Assembly: GCA_020848275.1 (NCBI GenBank)
Contig: JADLAK010000057.1
Location: 1 to 47,298, forward strand
Direction of reading: 5' to 3'
Length of the DNA stretch: 47,298 nt
From: Planctomycetota bacterium
GTDB lineage: Bacteria > Planctomycetota > UBA8742 > UBA2392
A model generated the notes under the pieces. That model was given only the letters and a program-made list of their open reading frames with translations, ran no database searches and was not told the origin of the DNA. The translations under genes were made by a program, and so were the position numbers. This document shows, piece after piece, positions 7,550 through 15,995 of this stretch (positions are counted from its first letter, which is position 1; every line of letters begins with the position of its first letter).

Positions 7550-8905
7550 ATGAAAATCGCTATTACAGCACCGACAGGCCATATTGGCCGCAAACTGGTC
7601 GATCGATTGCTAGACCATGGACGATGCCAGGTCATTTTGCTGTGCAGACATCCGGATAAAGTTGAGGGCGCCGTGGCTGACGGCGCCAAAGTGTTTAAAG
7701 GCGACCTGCGCGACCCCCATTTCGTCGAGGTAGCGACCCAGGGCGTTGACGCCCTGTTTTGGCTGACACCGCCCAACGACAAGGCCGAAGACTTCCACGC
7801 CTACCAGAAGAAGCTCGGGCTCAACGCCGCCCAGGCCATTCGGCGCAACAAGATCAAACGCGTCGTCAACCTCTCGGCCATTGGCGCGCAACTCGACAAA
7901 GGTACGGGCCCCATCGCGGGCCTGCACGATGTCGAGGTCATCATCGAAAGCGCCTGCCAGGCCGTCGGTTGCAACCTCACGCACCTGCGTGCGGCGTTCT
8001 TCCAGGAAAACTTCGAGGTCTTCGCCCCCGAGATCGGCAAAACCGGCACGATTGCGCTGCCGGTGCGCGCCGAGGCCCGAGCGCCGATGGTTTCGACCGC
8101 TGACATCGCCGATGTCGCCGCCGACCTGTTGCTGGACGACACCTGGCGCGGCTGCCACGTGAAGGAAGTGGTCGGCCCGCGTGAGTATTCGTTCAGGGAG
8201 GCGGCGAAGATCATCGGCAAGGCCGTCGGCAGGCCCGTGCATTTCGAGCAGGTCTCGGCCGATGCGGCCAGGCATGCGATGGAAGAACACGGCGTTTCCC
8301 ATGACGTCGCCGAAAACTATGTCGAGATGTACCAGGCACTCGACAAGGGCCTGATGCGACCGTCGCCTGCCAGTGACGAAGCCGTCACCGCGCCCACAGA
8401 CCTCGAAGACTTCGCGCGCGATAAGCTCGCCCGAGAAGTCGCGGATGAAACCCCGACAAAAAAGACCGCGACGGGCGCAGCCGCCCGCCGCATTGACGAA
8501 CTATCCGGCAAGGAGAAAACCATGGCTACTGACAAGAAAAACAAACGTGACAAGAAGGCAGTCTCAAGATCGCCCAACACCGGCCGCAAGGCCGCCGAAA
8601 AGTCGCAAGAGTCCCGCGAAGCGGCGCGGGAAGATTCCGGCATCGACGTCAGTCGCGACACGCAGAAGGCCGCACAGGAGGACATCGAGCGGCCCGAAAC
8701 CAAACGCGCGAGCGACATTGAAAACGCCCGCGAACAGGAGCGGCTTCGCCGGCCCGTAAGCGAAGACAACCCGCGGCGCGGCGAAAGCAGAGGCGCTTTA
8801 CCGGCCGAGCCCAAGCGCGGTGAATCGGCGCCGGGGCCCAGCCACATGAAGCCCGGCCTGCCTTTGCCAAGCACCGAGACCGGGATGGACCAGGCCCAGC
8901 AGTAA
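7550..8905 (+). CDS. NmrA-like NAD(P)-binding protein with disordered C-terminal extension
   Basis: Residues 1-290 form an atypical short-chain dehydrogenase/NmrA-type Rossmann domain. The dinucleotide loop APTGHIG is at residues 7-13, followed by DALFWLTPP and VVNLSAIGAQ. The domain aligns along its length with the neighbour at 9005, which ends at 306 aa. This protein runs on to 451 aa with a highly charged, low-complexity tail rich in K, R, E and S. Inside the tail, codon 325 is an ATG (8522) preceded by AAGGAG at ideal distance, in the same frame. The tail may therefore also be made as a separate 127-aa protein. The main start has GGAGGA 6 nt upstream. Such proteins act as redox sensors or NAD(P)H-dependent reductases; the substrate cannot be read. 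Confidence 0.85.
   Translation: MKIAITAPTGHIGRKLVDRLLDHGRCQVILLCRHPDKVEGAVADGAKVFKGDLRDPHFVEVATQGVDALFWLTPPNDKAEDFHAYQKKLGLNAAQAIRRNKIKRVVNLSAIGAQLDKGTGPIAGLHDVEVIIESACQAVGCNLTHLRAAFFQENFEVFAPEIGKTGTIALPVRAEARAPMVSTADIADVAADLLLDDTWRGCHVKEVVGPREYSFREAAKIIGKAVGRPVHFEQVSADAARHAMEEHGVSHDVAENYVEMYQALDKGLMRPSPASDEAVTAPTDLEDFARDKLAREVADETPTKKTATGAAARRIDELSGKEKTMATDKKNKRDKKAVSRSPNTGRKAAEKSQESREAAREDSGIDVSRDTQKAAQEDIERPETKRASDIENAREQERLRRPVSEDNPRRGESRGALPAEPKRGESAPGPSHMKPGLPLPSTETGMDQAQQ
8522..8905 (+). CDS. Possible independent 127-aa product from an internal in-frame start
   Basis: The ATG at 8522 follows AAGGAGAAAACC, one of the best ribosome-binding sites in the window, and opens MATDKKNKRDKKAVSRSP. 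The product would be lysine-, arginine- and glutamate-rich and probably disordered. The upstream Rossmann paralogue ends at the equivalent position, so this may once have been a separate gene whose upstream stop codon was lost. It may instead be an ordinary internal methionine. There is no homology to settle the choice. Confidence 0.4.
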   Translation: MATDKKNKRDKKAVSRSPNTGRKAAEKSQESREAAREDSGIDVSRDTQKAAQEDIERPETKRASDIENAREQERLRRPVSEDNPRRGESRGALPAEPKRGESAPGPSHMKPGLPLPSTETGMDQAQQ

Positions 8906-8920
8906 ATCGTCCAACAAAAG

Positions 8921-8950
8921 CGGGCCGTCGCGCTGATTTGCGGCGGCCCG
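8921..8950 (+). terminator. 11-bp hairpin after the NmrA-like gene
   Basis: CGGGCCGTCGC (8921-8931) pairs with GCGGCGGCCCG (8940-8950), with one G-U pair and an 8-nt loop. No T-tract follows. The stem overlaps the -35 region of the next promoter. Confidence 0.45.
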
Positions 8951-8961
8951 CTCGCTACAAT
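8933..8961 (+). promoter_or_regulatory. Promoter for the second NmrA-like gene
   Basis: TACAAT (8956-8961) has CTGATT (8933-8938) 17 nt upstream. The -10 is good and the -35 weak. It overlaps the hairpin at 8921-8950, so readthrough from upstream and initiation here might interfere. Confidence 0.4.
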
Positions 8962-9004
8962 AGGGACGTCAACCGGGTCCGGGGCAACTCCACGCGGAGG
9001 CCCC

Positions 9005-9925
9005 ATGCGTATCGCGATCACGACCCCGGCCGGAAACATCGGCTCCAAAATCGTCGAACAATTACAGGCGCAAACGCGGCACGAGTTGTTTTTACTTTGC
9101 CGCGACCCGGATTCCGTCGCCGCGCAACTCAGGGAAGGCGCCGTCGCCCGCATCGGCAGCCTCGAAGACATCCGTTTCGTCGAGCGCGCCACTGCGGACA
9201 GCGACGCGTTGTTCTGGCTTACGCCGCCCAACTACGCCGCGCGCGACTTCCGGGCCTGGCAGGAAAACCTTGGCCGCAACGTCGCCAATGCCATGCGCAT
9301 CAACGGCATCCCGCGCGTGGTCAATCTCTCAAGTTTCGGCGCGCAGGCGGCCTACGGCGCCGGCCCGATTTCCGGCCTTCACGATGTCGAGACGCTGATT
9401 GACGCCGCGGCCGCGGACACAGGCGCAGCGGTCACGCACCTGCGCCCGGCGTTCTTCCAGGAGAACTTCCTGATGTTCGCGCCCTCGATCATGGCGATGG
9501 GTTCGATCTTCATGCCCGTCGCGCCGTCAACGCGCACGCCCATGATCGCCACGCAGGATATCGCGGACGTTGCGGCCAGGCTGCTTGGCGACAAGTCGTG
9601 GAACGGCCACCACGTGCGCGAGCTGCTTGGCCCGCGCGATTACACCTTCAACGAGGCCACGGAAATCATCGGGCGGGCACTGGGCCGGCCCGTGCAATAT
9701 GTCCAGATCAAGTCGAGCCAGGCCGCGGCGGCGATGGAAGAAATGGGCGCCACGCCGAATGTGGCCGCAAGTTTCATTGAGATGTACCGGGGGCTCGAAA
9801 GCGGGCTGATCACGCCGCTGCACCCGCGCAGCAAGGAATCGACGACGCCGACGACGCTGGAGGATTTCGTGGCGAAGGTGCTGGCCCCTGCGGTCAAGGC
9901 CGTGCAGCACATGACGAGCTTTTGA
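9005..9925 (+). CDS. NmrA-like NAD(P)-binding protein (paralogue)
   Basis: This 306-aa atypical short-chain dehydrogenase has the glycine-rich loop TPAGNIG at residues 7-13, then ALFWLTPPN, VVNLSSFGAQ, a conserved THLRPAFFQENF block and a C-terminal substrate-domain segment RPVQYVQIKSSQ. It shares these blocks in order with the protein at 7550, so the two are tandem paralogues that have diverged strongly. GGAGG lies just before the ATG. It ends at the length typical of the family, which shows that the long tail of its neighbour is an addition. Likely an NAD(P)H-binding regulator or reductase; no partner gene reveals the substrate. Confidence 0.85.
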   Translation: MRIAITTPAGNIGSKIVEQLQAQTRHELFLLCRDPDSVAAQLREGAVARIGSLEDIRFVERATADSDALFWLTPPNYAARDFRAWQENLGRNVANAMRINGIPRVVNLSSFGAQAAYGAGPISGLHDVETLIDAAAADTGAAVTHLRPAFFQENFLMFAPSIMAMGSIFMPVAPSTRTPMIATQDIADVAARLLGDKSWNGHHVRELLGPRDYTFNEATEIIGRALGRPVQYVQIKSSQAAAAMEEMGATPNVAASFIEMYRGLESGLITPLHPRSKESTTPTTLEDFVAKVLAPAVKAVQHMTSF

Positions 9926-9951
9926 TGTAGCTGCGGTTTCCAAACCGCAGC
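9926..9951. repeat. GTAG-flanked hairpin
   Basis: GTAG is followed by GCTGCGGTTT (9930-9939) pairing with AAACCGCAGC (9942-9951) around a 2-nt loop. It begins right after the stop codon of the NmrA-like gene. It is a member of the same family as the copies at 17361 and 31904. Confidence 0.7.
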
Positions 9952-9982
9952 CGCGGACCGACGACCCACTTTCCCACAGCGG

Positions 9983-10010
9983 TTGCGCCTGCGGCGGGGC
10001 TCGCTAGTAT
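9983..10010 (+). promoter_or_regulatory. Candidate pyrG promoter
   Basis: TTGCGC (9983-9988) and TAGTAT (10005-10010) are 16 nt apart. The expected leader is about 60 nt and contains the tandem CGGACAC-type repeat at 10042-10068. Confidence 0.4.
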
Positions 10011-10041
10011 CAATTGTCCGCACAGAAAACACGAAAACGAC

Positions 10042-10068
10042 TCCGGACTACGGACACCGGACACCGGA
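10042..10068 (+). repeat. Short tandem CCGGAC repeats in the pyrG leader
   Basis: Units of 7-9 nt built on CCGGAC are repeated three to four times (CCGGACTACGGACACCGGAC and onward), ending a few bases before the pyrG ATG. They occupy the place where a Shine-Dalgarno would be expected. Confidence 0.6.
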
Positions 10069-10076
10069 CTTTTGAA

Positions 10077-11684
10077 ATGACCAAACACGTATTCGTCACC
10101 GGCGGCGTAGTGTCCTCGCTTGGCAAGGGCCTGACCACAGCCTGCATCGGCATGTTGCTTGAATCGCGCGGCCTTCGCGTCCGCATCCAGAAATTCGACC
10201 CGTACATCAACGTCGACGCCGGCACGATGAACCCCTTCCAGCACGGCGAAGTCTACGTCACGCAGGACGGCGGCGAGACCGACCTCGACCTTGGCCACTA
10301 CGAGCGCTTCACCAATGCGCCGCTCTCGCGCCAGTGCAACACGACGACCGGCCGCATCTACCATAACGTGATCACCAAGGAACGCCGCGGTGCTTATCTG
10401 GGCGGTTGCGTGCAGGTCGTCCCGCACATCACCAACGAGATCAAGTCGCACATCCGCCAGTTCGACGGGCCTGACGTCGACATCGTGCTGTCCGAACTCG
10501 GCGGTACGGCGGGCGACATTGAAAGCGCAAGTTATCTCGAGGCCTTCCGCCAGTTCGTATACGAGCACGGCCGCGACAACGCCTGCTTCGTGCATTTAAC
10601 GCTGATCCCGTACCTGCGCGCTTCGGGCGAACTCAAGACCAAGCCGACGCAACAATCGGTCGGCATTCTGCGCCAGATCGGCATCCAGCCCGACGTGCTG
10701 ATCTGCCGCAGCGAAAAGTCGATGACGCAGGAAATGCGCGACAAGATTGCGCTGTTCTGCAACGTCGAGAAGAAATACGTCTTCGAGGAACTCGACGTCG
10801 AGCACAGCATCTACGAGCTTCCGCTGCTGCTGCACCAGCAGGGTGTCGACGACGCGCTGATCGAGCGCCTGGGCCTGCCGAAAAAACCTGCGCAGCTTGA
10901 AGAGTGGCAGAAGCTTGTGCATTCCGTGGTCAACCCCAAGGGCAGCGTCGACATCGCCGTGGTCGGCAAATACATCGAGCTCAAGGACGCCTACAAGTCG
11001 GTGTACGAAAGCATCGCCCACGGCGGCATCGCCAACAACGTAGAGGTAAACATCCATCGCATCGCGGCCGAGGAAATCAACGACCAGAACGCGGGCGCAA
11101 AACTGCGCGGCGTTACCGGCATCCTTGTCCCCGGCGGTTTTGGCGAGCGCGGCATCGAGGGCAAGATTTCGGCGGTGCGCTTTGCGCGCGAGAATCGCGT
11201 GCCGTATTTCGGGCTCTGCCTGGGCATGCAGATCGCGGTGATCGAGTTCGCGCGCAACGTCGCGGGTTTAAAAGGCGCGCACTCCAGCGAATTCAGCAAG
11301 GACACGCCGCACCCCGTGATCACGCTGCTGAAGGATCAGGCCAACGTGCGCGACATGGGGGGCACGATGCGGCTGGGCAGCCAGCCTTGCAAGCTGGTTG
11401 AGGGCACCATCGCGCGCAAGGCTTATGGCGTCGAACTGGTGCAGGAGCGCCACCGCCACCGCTACGAATTTAATAACGCCTACCGCGAGCAGTTGTCGGC
11501 CAAAGGTTTAATAGTGTCCGGCATTAACCCTGACTTGGACTTAGTCGAAATCAGCGAGATTAAAGATCACCCGTTCTTCGTGGGTGTGCAGTTCCATCCG
11601 GAGTTCCAGAGTAAGCCGATCAAGGCCCACCCGCTGTTCCGCGCGTTCATCGAAGCCGCTGCCAAACGCAAAGCCGCGCTGTAG
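10077..11684 (+). CDS. pyrG: CTP synthase
   Basis: It makes CTP from UTP, ATP and glutamine in the cytoplasm, the last step of pyrimidine nucleotide synthesis. The 535-aa length is normal. The N-terminal synthetase domain opens [18 protein letters not shown] with the family P-loop and continues with [15 protein letters not shown] and the GGTAGDIES block. The C-terminal class-I glutaminase domain has the catalytic Cys in GLCLGMQ (about residue 381) and the His/Glu pair in VQFHPEF. An in-frame start 63 nt upstream is rejected because the family begins at this ATG. No Shine-Dalgarno is visible before it; short tandem repeats fill the leader. Confidence 0.97.
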   Translation: MTKHVFVTGGVVSSLGKGLTTACIGMLLESRGLRVRIQKFDPYINVDAGTMNPFQHGEVYVTQDGGETDLDLGHYERFTNAPLSRQCNTTTGRIYHNVITKERRGAYLGGCVQVVPHITNEIKSHIRQFDGPDVDIVLSELGGTAGDIESASYLEAFRQFVYEHGRDNACFVHLTLIPYLRASGELKTKPTQQSVGILRQIGIQPDVLICRSEKSMTQEMRDKIALFCNVEKKYVFEELDVEHSIYELPLLLHQQGVDDALIERLGLPKKPAQLEEWQKLVHSVVNPKGSVDIAVVGKYIELKDAYKSVYESIAHGGIANNVEVNIHRIAAEEINDQNAGAKLRGVTGILVPGGFGERGIEGKISAVRFARENRVPYFGLCLGMQIAVIEFARNVAGLKGAHSSEFSKDTPHPVITLLKDQANVRDMGGTMRLGSQPCKLVEGTIARKAYGVELVQERHRHRYEFNNAYREQLSAKGLIVSGINPDLDLVEISEIKDHPFFVGVQFHPEFQSKPIKAHPLFRAFIEAAAKRKAAL

Positions 11685-11779
11685 GGGTTCGCCGCGAAGG
11701 CCCTGAGTTTTCCCCGTCCTTCTTCCCGGACCCTGCGTTAGCAATTCTGCGTCATAGATTCATTCCCGGGGAGACGTTT

Positions 11780-13555
11780 ATGTCCAAACATCTGTGGATG
11801 ATTGCGGCGCTGTGCGCGTTGGTGGCGGCGAGCGCGAGTTTTGTCAGCGTTGGGGCACAGGCGCAGGGCGATAAAAAGAAAACCGGCTTCACCAAACTCT
11901 GCAAAGAAGCGGGCCTCGACGCTCTCGAAATCACCCGCACCTGCTGGGCCGACGTCAACGGCGACGGCTATCCCGACCTGATTGTCCACGGTCACGGCCA
12001 GAGTATCCGCGGCAACGGCTGGATATTGATTAACGACACCAGGGGCGGTTTCAAGGCGCGCGACGATGCCGCCTTTCGCAATCGCGACGAAAAACAGAAA
12101 GGCCGCGTCAGCGGTTTTGCCTGCACCGCCGACGTCGACAACGACGCCGACCAGGACCTTTTCAGCGGGGCACACTACAGCAGTAAGTATCCCAAGGGCC
12201 CCGACGGAACCTATGAAGACCGCAACGAGCTGATGCTCAACGACGGCAAGGGCAACTTCGCCTTCGTCAAGGCCGAACAAAATCCGTGGCTGGACGAAGA
12301 AGCCAAGACCACGTCCGGCATTGCGTGGCTCGACGCCAACCTTGACGGCAAGCTCGATTGCTACATCGCCAACTGGTACAGCAACTACGGCGTCGATGTG
12401 AACTGCTTCCAGAGCGAACTTTACACCGGCGACGGCAAGGGCGGTTTCGTCAACGCCACAGCCAAGGCCAAACTCGAAACCCCCGGCGAGCCCGGCGACG
12501 GCTATCTCTGGTCGCGCCCGGCATACGCGTGCGGCGCCTTTGATTACGACGCCGACGGCAACATGGACCTGTTTTTGCCCGCATACGGTCGCCAATGGAA
12601 CCTGGTCTGGCACAACAAGGGCGATGGCACGTTCGAGCAGGTGGCCGACAAACTTGGTCTGGACGGCGACGAAATCCGCCACGGCAAGTACCCGCCCGGT
12701 GTGGGCCGGCGTGCGGAACCCGCCTGGCGCGCCAACGGCAACACCTACGAAATGGCGCCGGGCGATTACGACAACGACGGCGACATGGACATCGCGACGG
12801 CCGAGATCGCCCACGGCTGGGCCGGCGACAGCAGCGATCTTTCGTGCATCTGCGAGAACCTCGGCGCCAAGGAAGGTTTCAAGTTCAAGCGCCGTCTTGA
12901 TCTCGTGGATCGCAAGCCGCCGACCGATGACGACAACCAAGGCGACACTTACGCCGCCTGGATTGATGTGGACAACGACGGGCGGCTGGATTTGCTCTGG
13001 AGTGCCACCAGCTATCCCGGCGTCGGCCTGACCCTGTGGAAGCAGGGCGAGGACGGCAAGTTCACCGATGCCAGCAAGGAATATGGCCTCAACATGCTGT
13101 CGAGTCACGGCCTGAGCATAGCCGATTACGACCGCGACGGTGACGTGGACATCGCCGTGGTGCAGTACAAATGGCCCGACCGCATCCCCGAAACCAAGGA
13201 CATCCCGCACCACATGACGATGATCTATCGCAACGATCTTGCCAACGGCAACCATTGGCTGGCGCTCGACCTTGTGGGCGACAGCGCCAAGGGAACCAAC
13301 CGCGACGCCATCGGCGCGATTGTTTATGTCACCTCGGGCAAGGTCACGCGGCAATTCCAGGTTACCGGCGGCACGGGACAATTCGCGCCGCACTCGCCGC
13401 GGACTATTCACATCGGGCTGGGCAAGGCGATGGGTGTGGACGCGATCCGCATTGTGTGGCCCAACGCCAAGCACGAAGAGCAGAAGATCGGCAAACTCAA
13501 GGCCGACAGCTACTACATCGTTGCCCAGGGCAAAGAACCCAAAGCCGCGAAGTAG
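11780..13555 (+). CDS. Secreted FG-GAP/VCBS repeat protein with UnbV/ASPIC domain
   Basis: The 591-aa protein starts with a signal peptide (LWMIAALCALVAASASFVSVGAQA). It then carries seven calcium-binding DxDxDG-type loops: DVNGDGYPD, DVDNDADQD, DANLDGKLD, DYDADGNMD, DYDNDGDMD, DVDNDGRLD and DYDRDGDVD. These are typical of an integrin-like beta-propeller. The last 110 residues match the UnbV/ASPIC (CRTAC1-type) C-terminal domain (GNHWLALDLVG ... RDAIGAIVYV ... IRIVWPN). GGGGAG lies 7 nt before the ATG. It is probably an extracytoplasmic calcium-stabilised adhesin-like or carbohydrate-associated protein; the ligand is unknown. A long antisense frame over it is a shadow. Confidence 0.92.
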   Translation: MSKHLWMIAALCALVAASASFVSVGAQAQGDKKKTGFTKLCKEAGLDALEITRTCWADVNGDGYPDLIVHGHGQSIRGNGWILINDTRGGFKARDDAAFRNRDEKQKGRVSGFACTADVDNDADQDLFSGAHYSSKYPKGPDGTYEDRNELMLNDGKGNFAFVKAEQNPWLDEEAKTTSGIAWLDANLDGKLDCYIANWYSNYGVDVNCFQSELYTGDGKGGFVNATAKAKLETPGEPGDGYLWSRPAYACGAFDYDADGNMDLFLPAYGRQWNLVWHNKGDGTFEQVADKLGLDGDEIRHGKYPPGVGRRAEPAWRANGNTYEMAPGDYDNDGDMDIATAEIAHGWAGDSSDLSCICENLGAKEGFKFKRRLDLVDRKPPTDDDNQGDTYAAWIDVDNDGRLDLLWSATSYPGVGLTLWKQGEDGKFTDASKEYGLNMLSSHGLSIADYDRDGDVDIAVVQYKWPDRIPETKDIPHHMTMIYRNDLANGNHWLALDLVGDSAKGTNRDAIGAIVYVTSGKVTRQFQVTGGTGQFAPHSPRTIHIGLGKAMGVDAIRIVWPNAKHEEQKIGKLKADSYYIVAQGKEPKAAK

Positions 13556-13577
13556 GGGCGGGCCGATTGCCCGCCCC
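13555..13577. terminator. Hairpin between convergent genes
   Basis: GGGGCGGGC (13555-13563) pairs with GCCCGCCCC (13569-13577) around CGATT. It starts inside the stop codon of the FG-GAP gene and lies 14 bp before the stop of the opposing lipoprotein gene. There is no T-tract on either side, so termination strength is uncertain. Confidence 0.5.
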
Positions 13578-13590
13578 AGTTCGCCCCCGG

Positions 13591-14481
13591 TTATCCCACG
13601 TTGGCGCGCAAGGCGCTTGCCGTCAGCGTGTTGGTCGCGGCGTCGTAACTTCCCTCGACGAACAGCGATGCGTAACGGTCATCGAGGATGCCGGCCGCAA
13701 GCTGCGTTGCGGTAATTGACGTGTCAACACCGGCGGTTCGCTCCACCATCGCCACGCTCGTGCCCAGCACGACCTTTACCGTCGCCGGGTTTGCAAGCCC
13801 AAGGCCGCCGCCATCGCCGGTGATGGTGATCTCCAGCGGACTCACTGATTCGAGGCCGAAATTCGCGGCCTGCATCGAGCCCGTGACTTCGGCGGCGGAA
13901 TCCACGGCGTCGAAGATGTCGGGCGCGGTGCGGTTGAACACGCCGCGCACGTCGGCGTCCGCGCCGACGCTCAACCCCGACGGCAGCGCCGTTGCGAAGC
14001 GCACCGTCACCGGGTTGCCGAAGCCTGCAATGGTCCCGACATCCACGCCCTGGGCGATGGTGGCGGTCATGGTGAACTCGTTCATGCCCTCGTTGATCGA
14101 TTCGACGACGCCGTGAAGGTCGGTGTTCATCAGTTCCATCGAACTGACCCTGAACGCGGCGTCCTTGGGCGTCTTGATTTTCACGTGCTGGCCGAGTTCG
14201 AGGCTGACGAATCCCGCCGCAACGCCTCCGACGTAGGCAAACGTGCTGTCGCCGTCGATAGTAAATTCACTAATGTTGCCGACGGTATAGCTGGAGTCGC
14301 CGGCCTGCTGGATCAGCACGCTGAGGCTGTTGTCGCCCAGCCCGACCACGACGCCCTGGGCCTGCGCGCCGCCGCCAATAGCCTTGAGGCGGTCGATCAG
14401 GCTATCGACACCGCCGATGTCACAGGCCGAAACGAACAATGCCAGCGCCGCCAACACGGAGAAAATCACTTTGGGTTTCAT
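13591..14481 (-). CDS. Lipoprotein, possibly DUF5666-like beta-strand repeats
   Basis: The start at 14481 is chosen because GGGAGGGG precedes it and it opens a lipoprotein signal (MKPKVIFSVLAALALFVSAC, lipobox VSAC). The mature protein, about 276 aa, is rich in Gly, Val, Thr and Ser. It shows repeated patterns of the type 'variable strand, G-x-x-V ... DGDSTF ... LELGQHVKI ... VSSMELM', which resemble DUF5666-type small beta modules. Three such modules seem to follow one another. Location is expected at a membrane surface. The function is unknown and the domain assignment is tentative. The gene lies downstream of the kinase/regulator pair on the same strand, 161 bp away. Confidence 0.75.
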   Translation of the reverse strand: MKPKVIFSVLAALALFVSACDIGGVDSLIDRLKAIGGGAQAQGVVVGLGDNSLSVLIQQAGDSSYTVGNISEFTIDGDSTFAYVGGVAAGFVSLELGQHVKIKTPKDAAFRVSSMELMNTDLHGVVESINEGMNEFTMTATIAQGVDVGTIAGFGNPVTVRFATALPSGLSVGADADVRGVFNRTAPDIFDAVDSAAEVTGSMQAANFGLESVSPLEITITGDGGGLGLANPATVKVVLGTSVAMVERTAGVDTSITATQLAAGILDDRYASLFVEGSYDAATNTLTASALRANVG

Positions 14482-14642
14482 AACGCCCCTCCCGGAATAA
14501 TGGTGTGTGGGAAGGGTGAAGCGCACGTGATGCCAAATGCGGTTTGCCCGCAAACGCCTGCGAATCAGGGCATTTCGGGCAATTGGCGCCGAAAACTTTG
14601 GACGTTGAACAGCGTCGCGTCAAAAAAATCCTACAGCCAAAG

Positions 14643-15995
14643 TCACTCCGCGAGGCCGAACTTCTTGAGCTTGTAGGCGAGGTCGCTGCGTGAAAGGCCG
14701 AGCAGCCTTGCGGCTTCGGCCTGCACGCCGCTTGCATCGGCAAGCGCGCGTTTGATCAGGGCAATTTCGAAATCGCCCAGCGTCTGTCGCAGGTCCACTC
14801 GGTGGGGGACCGACGCAAGGTTGCCGGTCGCGGGCGCGCTGTTGCCGAGCAGGAAATCCTCCGGCCCGATCTCGACGCCGGAACTAAGCACGTAGGCGCG
14901 CTCGATCAGGTTGCGCAATTCGCGCACGTTGCCCGGGAAGCCGTAGCCTTGCAGCTTGGCGACCGCTGCGTCGCTGATTTTTCGCGGCGGCAGTTTCAAA
15001 TCGCGCGCGACCGCGGTCATGAGATGGTTCACCAGCGCCGGAATGTCGTCGCGATGTTCGCGCAACGCCGCAATATGGATCGGCACGACGTTGACGCGAT
15101 AAAACAGGTCCTCGCGGAAAAGTCCCTCGGCCACGCGCTGCTTAAGGTCGCGGTGCGTCGCGAACAGCACGCGCACGTCGACCTTGTTGGACGCCGTCGC
15201 GCCCACACGCGTGACCTGCTGGTCCATCAGCACGCGCAAGAGCTTGGCCTGCAGCGCCAGCGACATCTCGCCCGCTTCATCGAGAAAGAGCGTCCCGCCG
15301 TCGGCGGCCTCGAACAAGCCGCGCCGGGCCTTGTCGGCGCCGGTAAACGCGCCCTTTTCGTGGCCGAAAAGCTCGCTCTCCAGCAGGCTTTCCTGCAGCG
15401 AGGCGCAATTGACGGCGATAAACGGCCCGCGAGCGCGGGGGCTGCGCGCGTGGATGGCGCGCGCGATAAGCTCCTTGCCGGTGCCGGTTTCGCCGGTGAT
15501 CAGGATCGTCACTGAAGTCGGCGCGACTTTGGCGATCTGCTCGCGCACAGTTTTGATCGCGGCGCTGCCGCCCACGAGTTGCGATTCCGCGTCGCCGATT
15601 TCTTCTTTCAGGCGCAGGTTCTCGCGCAGCAGGCCGCCGTGCTCAAGCGCGCGCACAACCGCCGCCGAGATCACCTCGGGCTGAAAGGGCTTGGTGATGA
15701 AGTCAAACGCGCCCTGGCGCATCGCGCGCACCGCCAGGTCCACCGACGCAAATGCCGTCATCATGATCACCGGCACGGACGGGTCGCTCGCGACGACCGA
15801 CTTCAGCAAGTCGAGCCCCTCGCCGTCGCCCATCTTCTGGTCGGTGATCACGAGGTCATAAACGTCGGCTTTGAGCGCGCGTTCGGCCTCGCGTACGCCC
15901 GCGGCCTCGGCCACGCTGTGGCCGGCGTCGCGCAGGATGACGGAGAGTATCCGGCGCATGTTCGGTTCATCGTCAACGATCAGCAGGCGCGCCAC
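14643..15995 (-). CDS. NtrC-family sigma-54 response regulator
   Basis: The 450-aa regulator begins at a GTG (15995) with AAGGA five bases upstream, overlapping the kinase gene by 23 nt, so the two are translationally coupled. Residues 1-120 are a receiver with acidic pair DD at 8-9, phospho-acceptor D52 (VITDQK) and KPF. The AAA+ domain has Walker A GETGTGK (168-174), the sigma-54-contacting loop GAFTGA (215-220) and Walker B GGTLFLDE (233-240). The C-terminus is a Fis-type helix-turn-helix (EAARLLGLSRSDLAYKLKKFG). Phosphorylation should drive sigma-54 open-complex formation. Its targets are not given by context; a candidate sigma-54 promoter lies at 3934. Confidence 0.93.
   Translation of the reverse strand: MARLLIVDDEPNMRRILSVILRDAGHSVAEAAGVREAERALKADVYDLVITDQKMGDGEGLDLLKSVVASDPSVPVIMMTAFASVDLAVRAMRQGAFDFITKPFQPEVISAAVVRALEHGGLLRENLRLKEEIGDAESQLVGGSAAIKTVREQIAKVAPTSVTILITGETGTGKELIARAIHARSPRARGPFIAVNCASLQESLLESELFGHEKGAFTGADKARRGLFEAADGGTLFLDEAGEMSLALQAKLLRVLMDQQVTRVGATASNKVDVRVLFATHRDLKQRVAEGLFREDLFYRVNVVPIHIAALREHRDDIPALVNHLMTAVARDLKLPPRKISDAAVAKLQGYGFPGNVRELRNLIERAYVLSSGVEIGPEDFLLGNSAPATGNLASVPHRVDLRQTLGDFEIALIKRALADASGVQAEAARLLGLSRSDLAYKLKKFGLAE

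Noticed and set aside
11738..13474. 578-codon open frame on the minus strand
   Set aside because: Antisense shadow of the FG-GAP/UnbV gene, whose plus-strand calcium-loop motifs are unmistakable.
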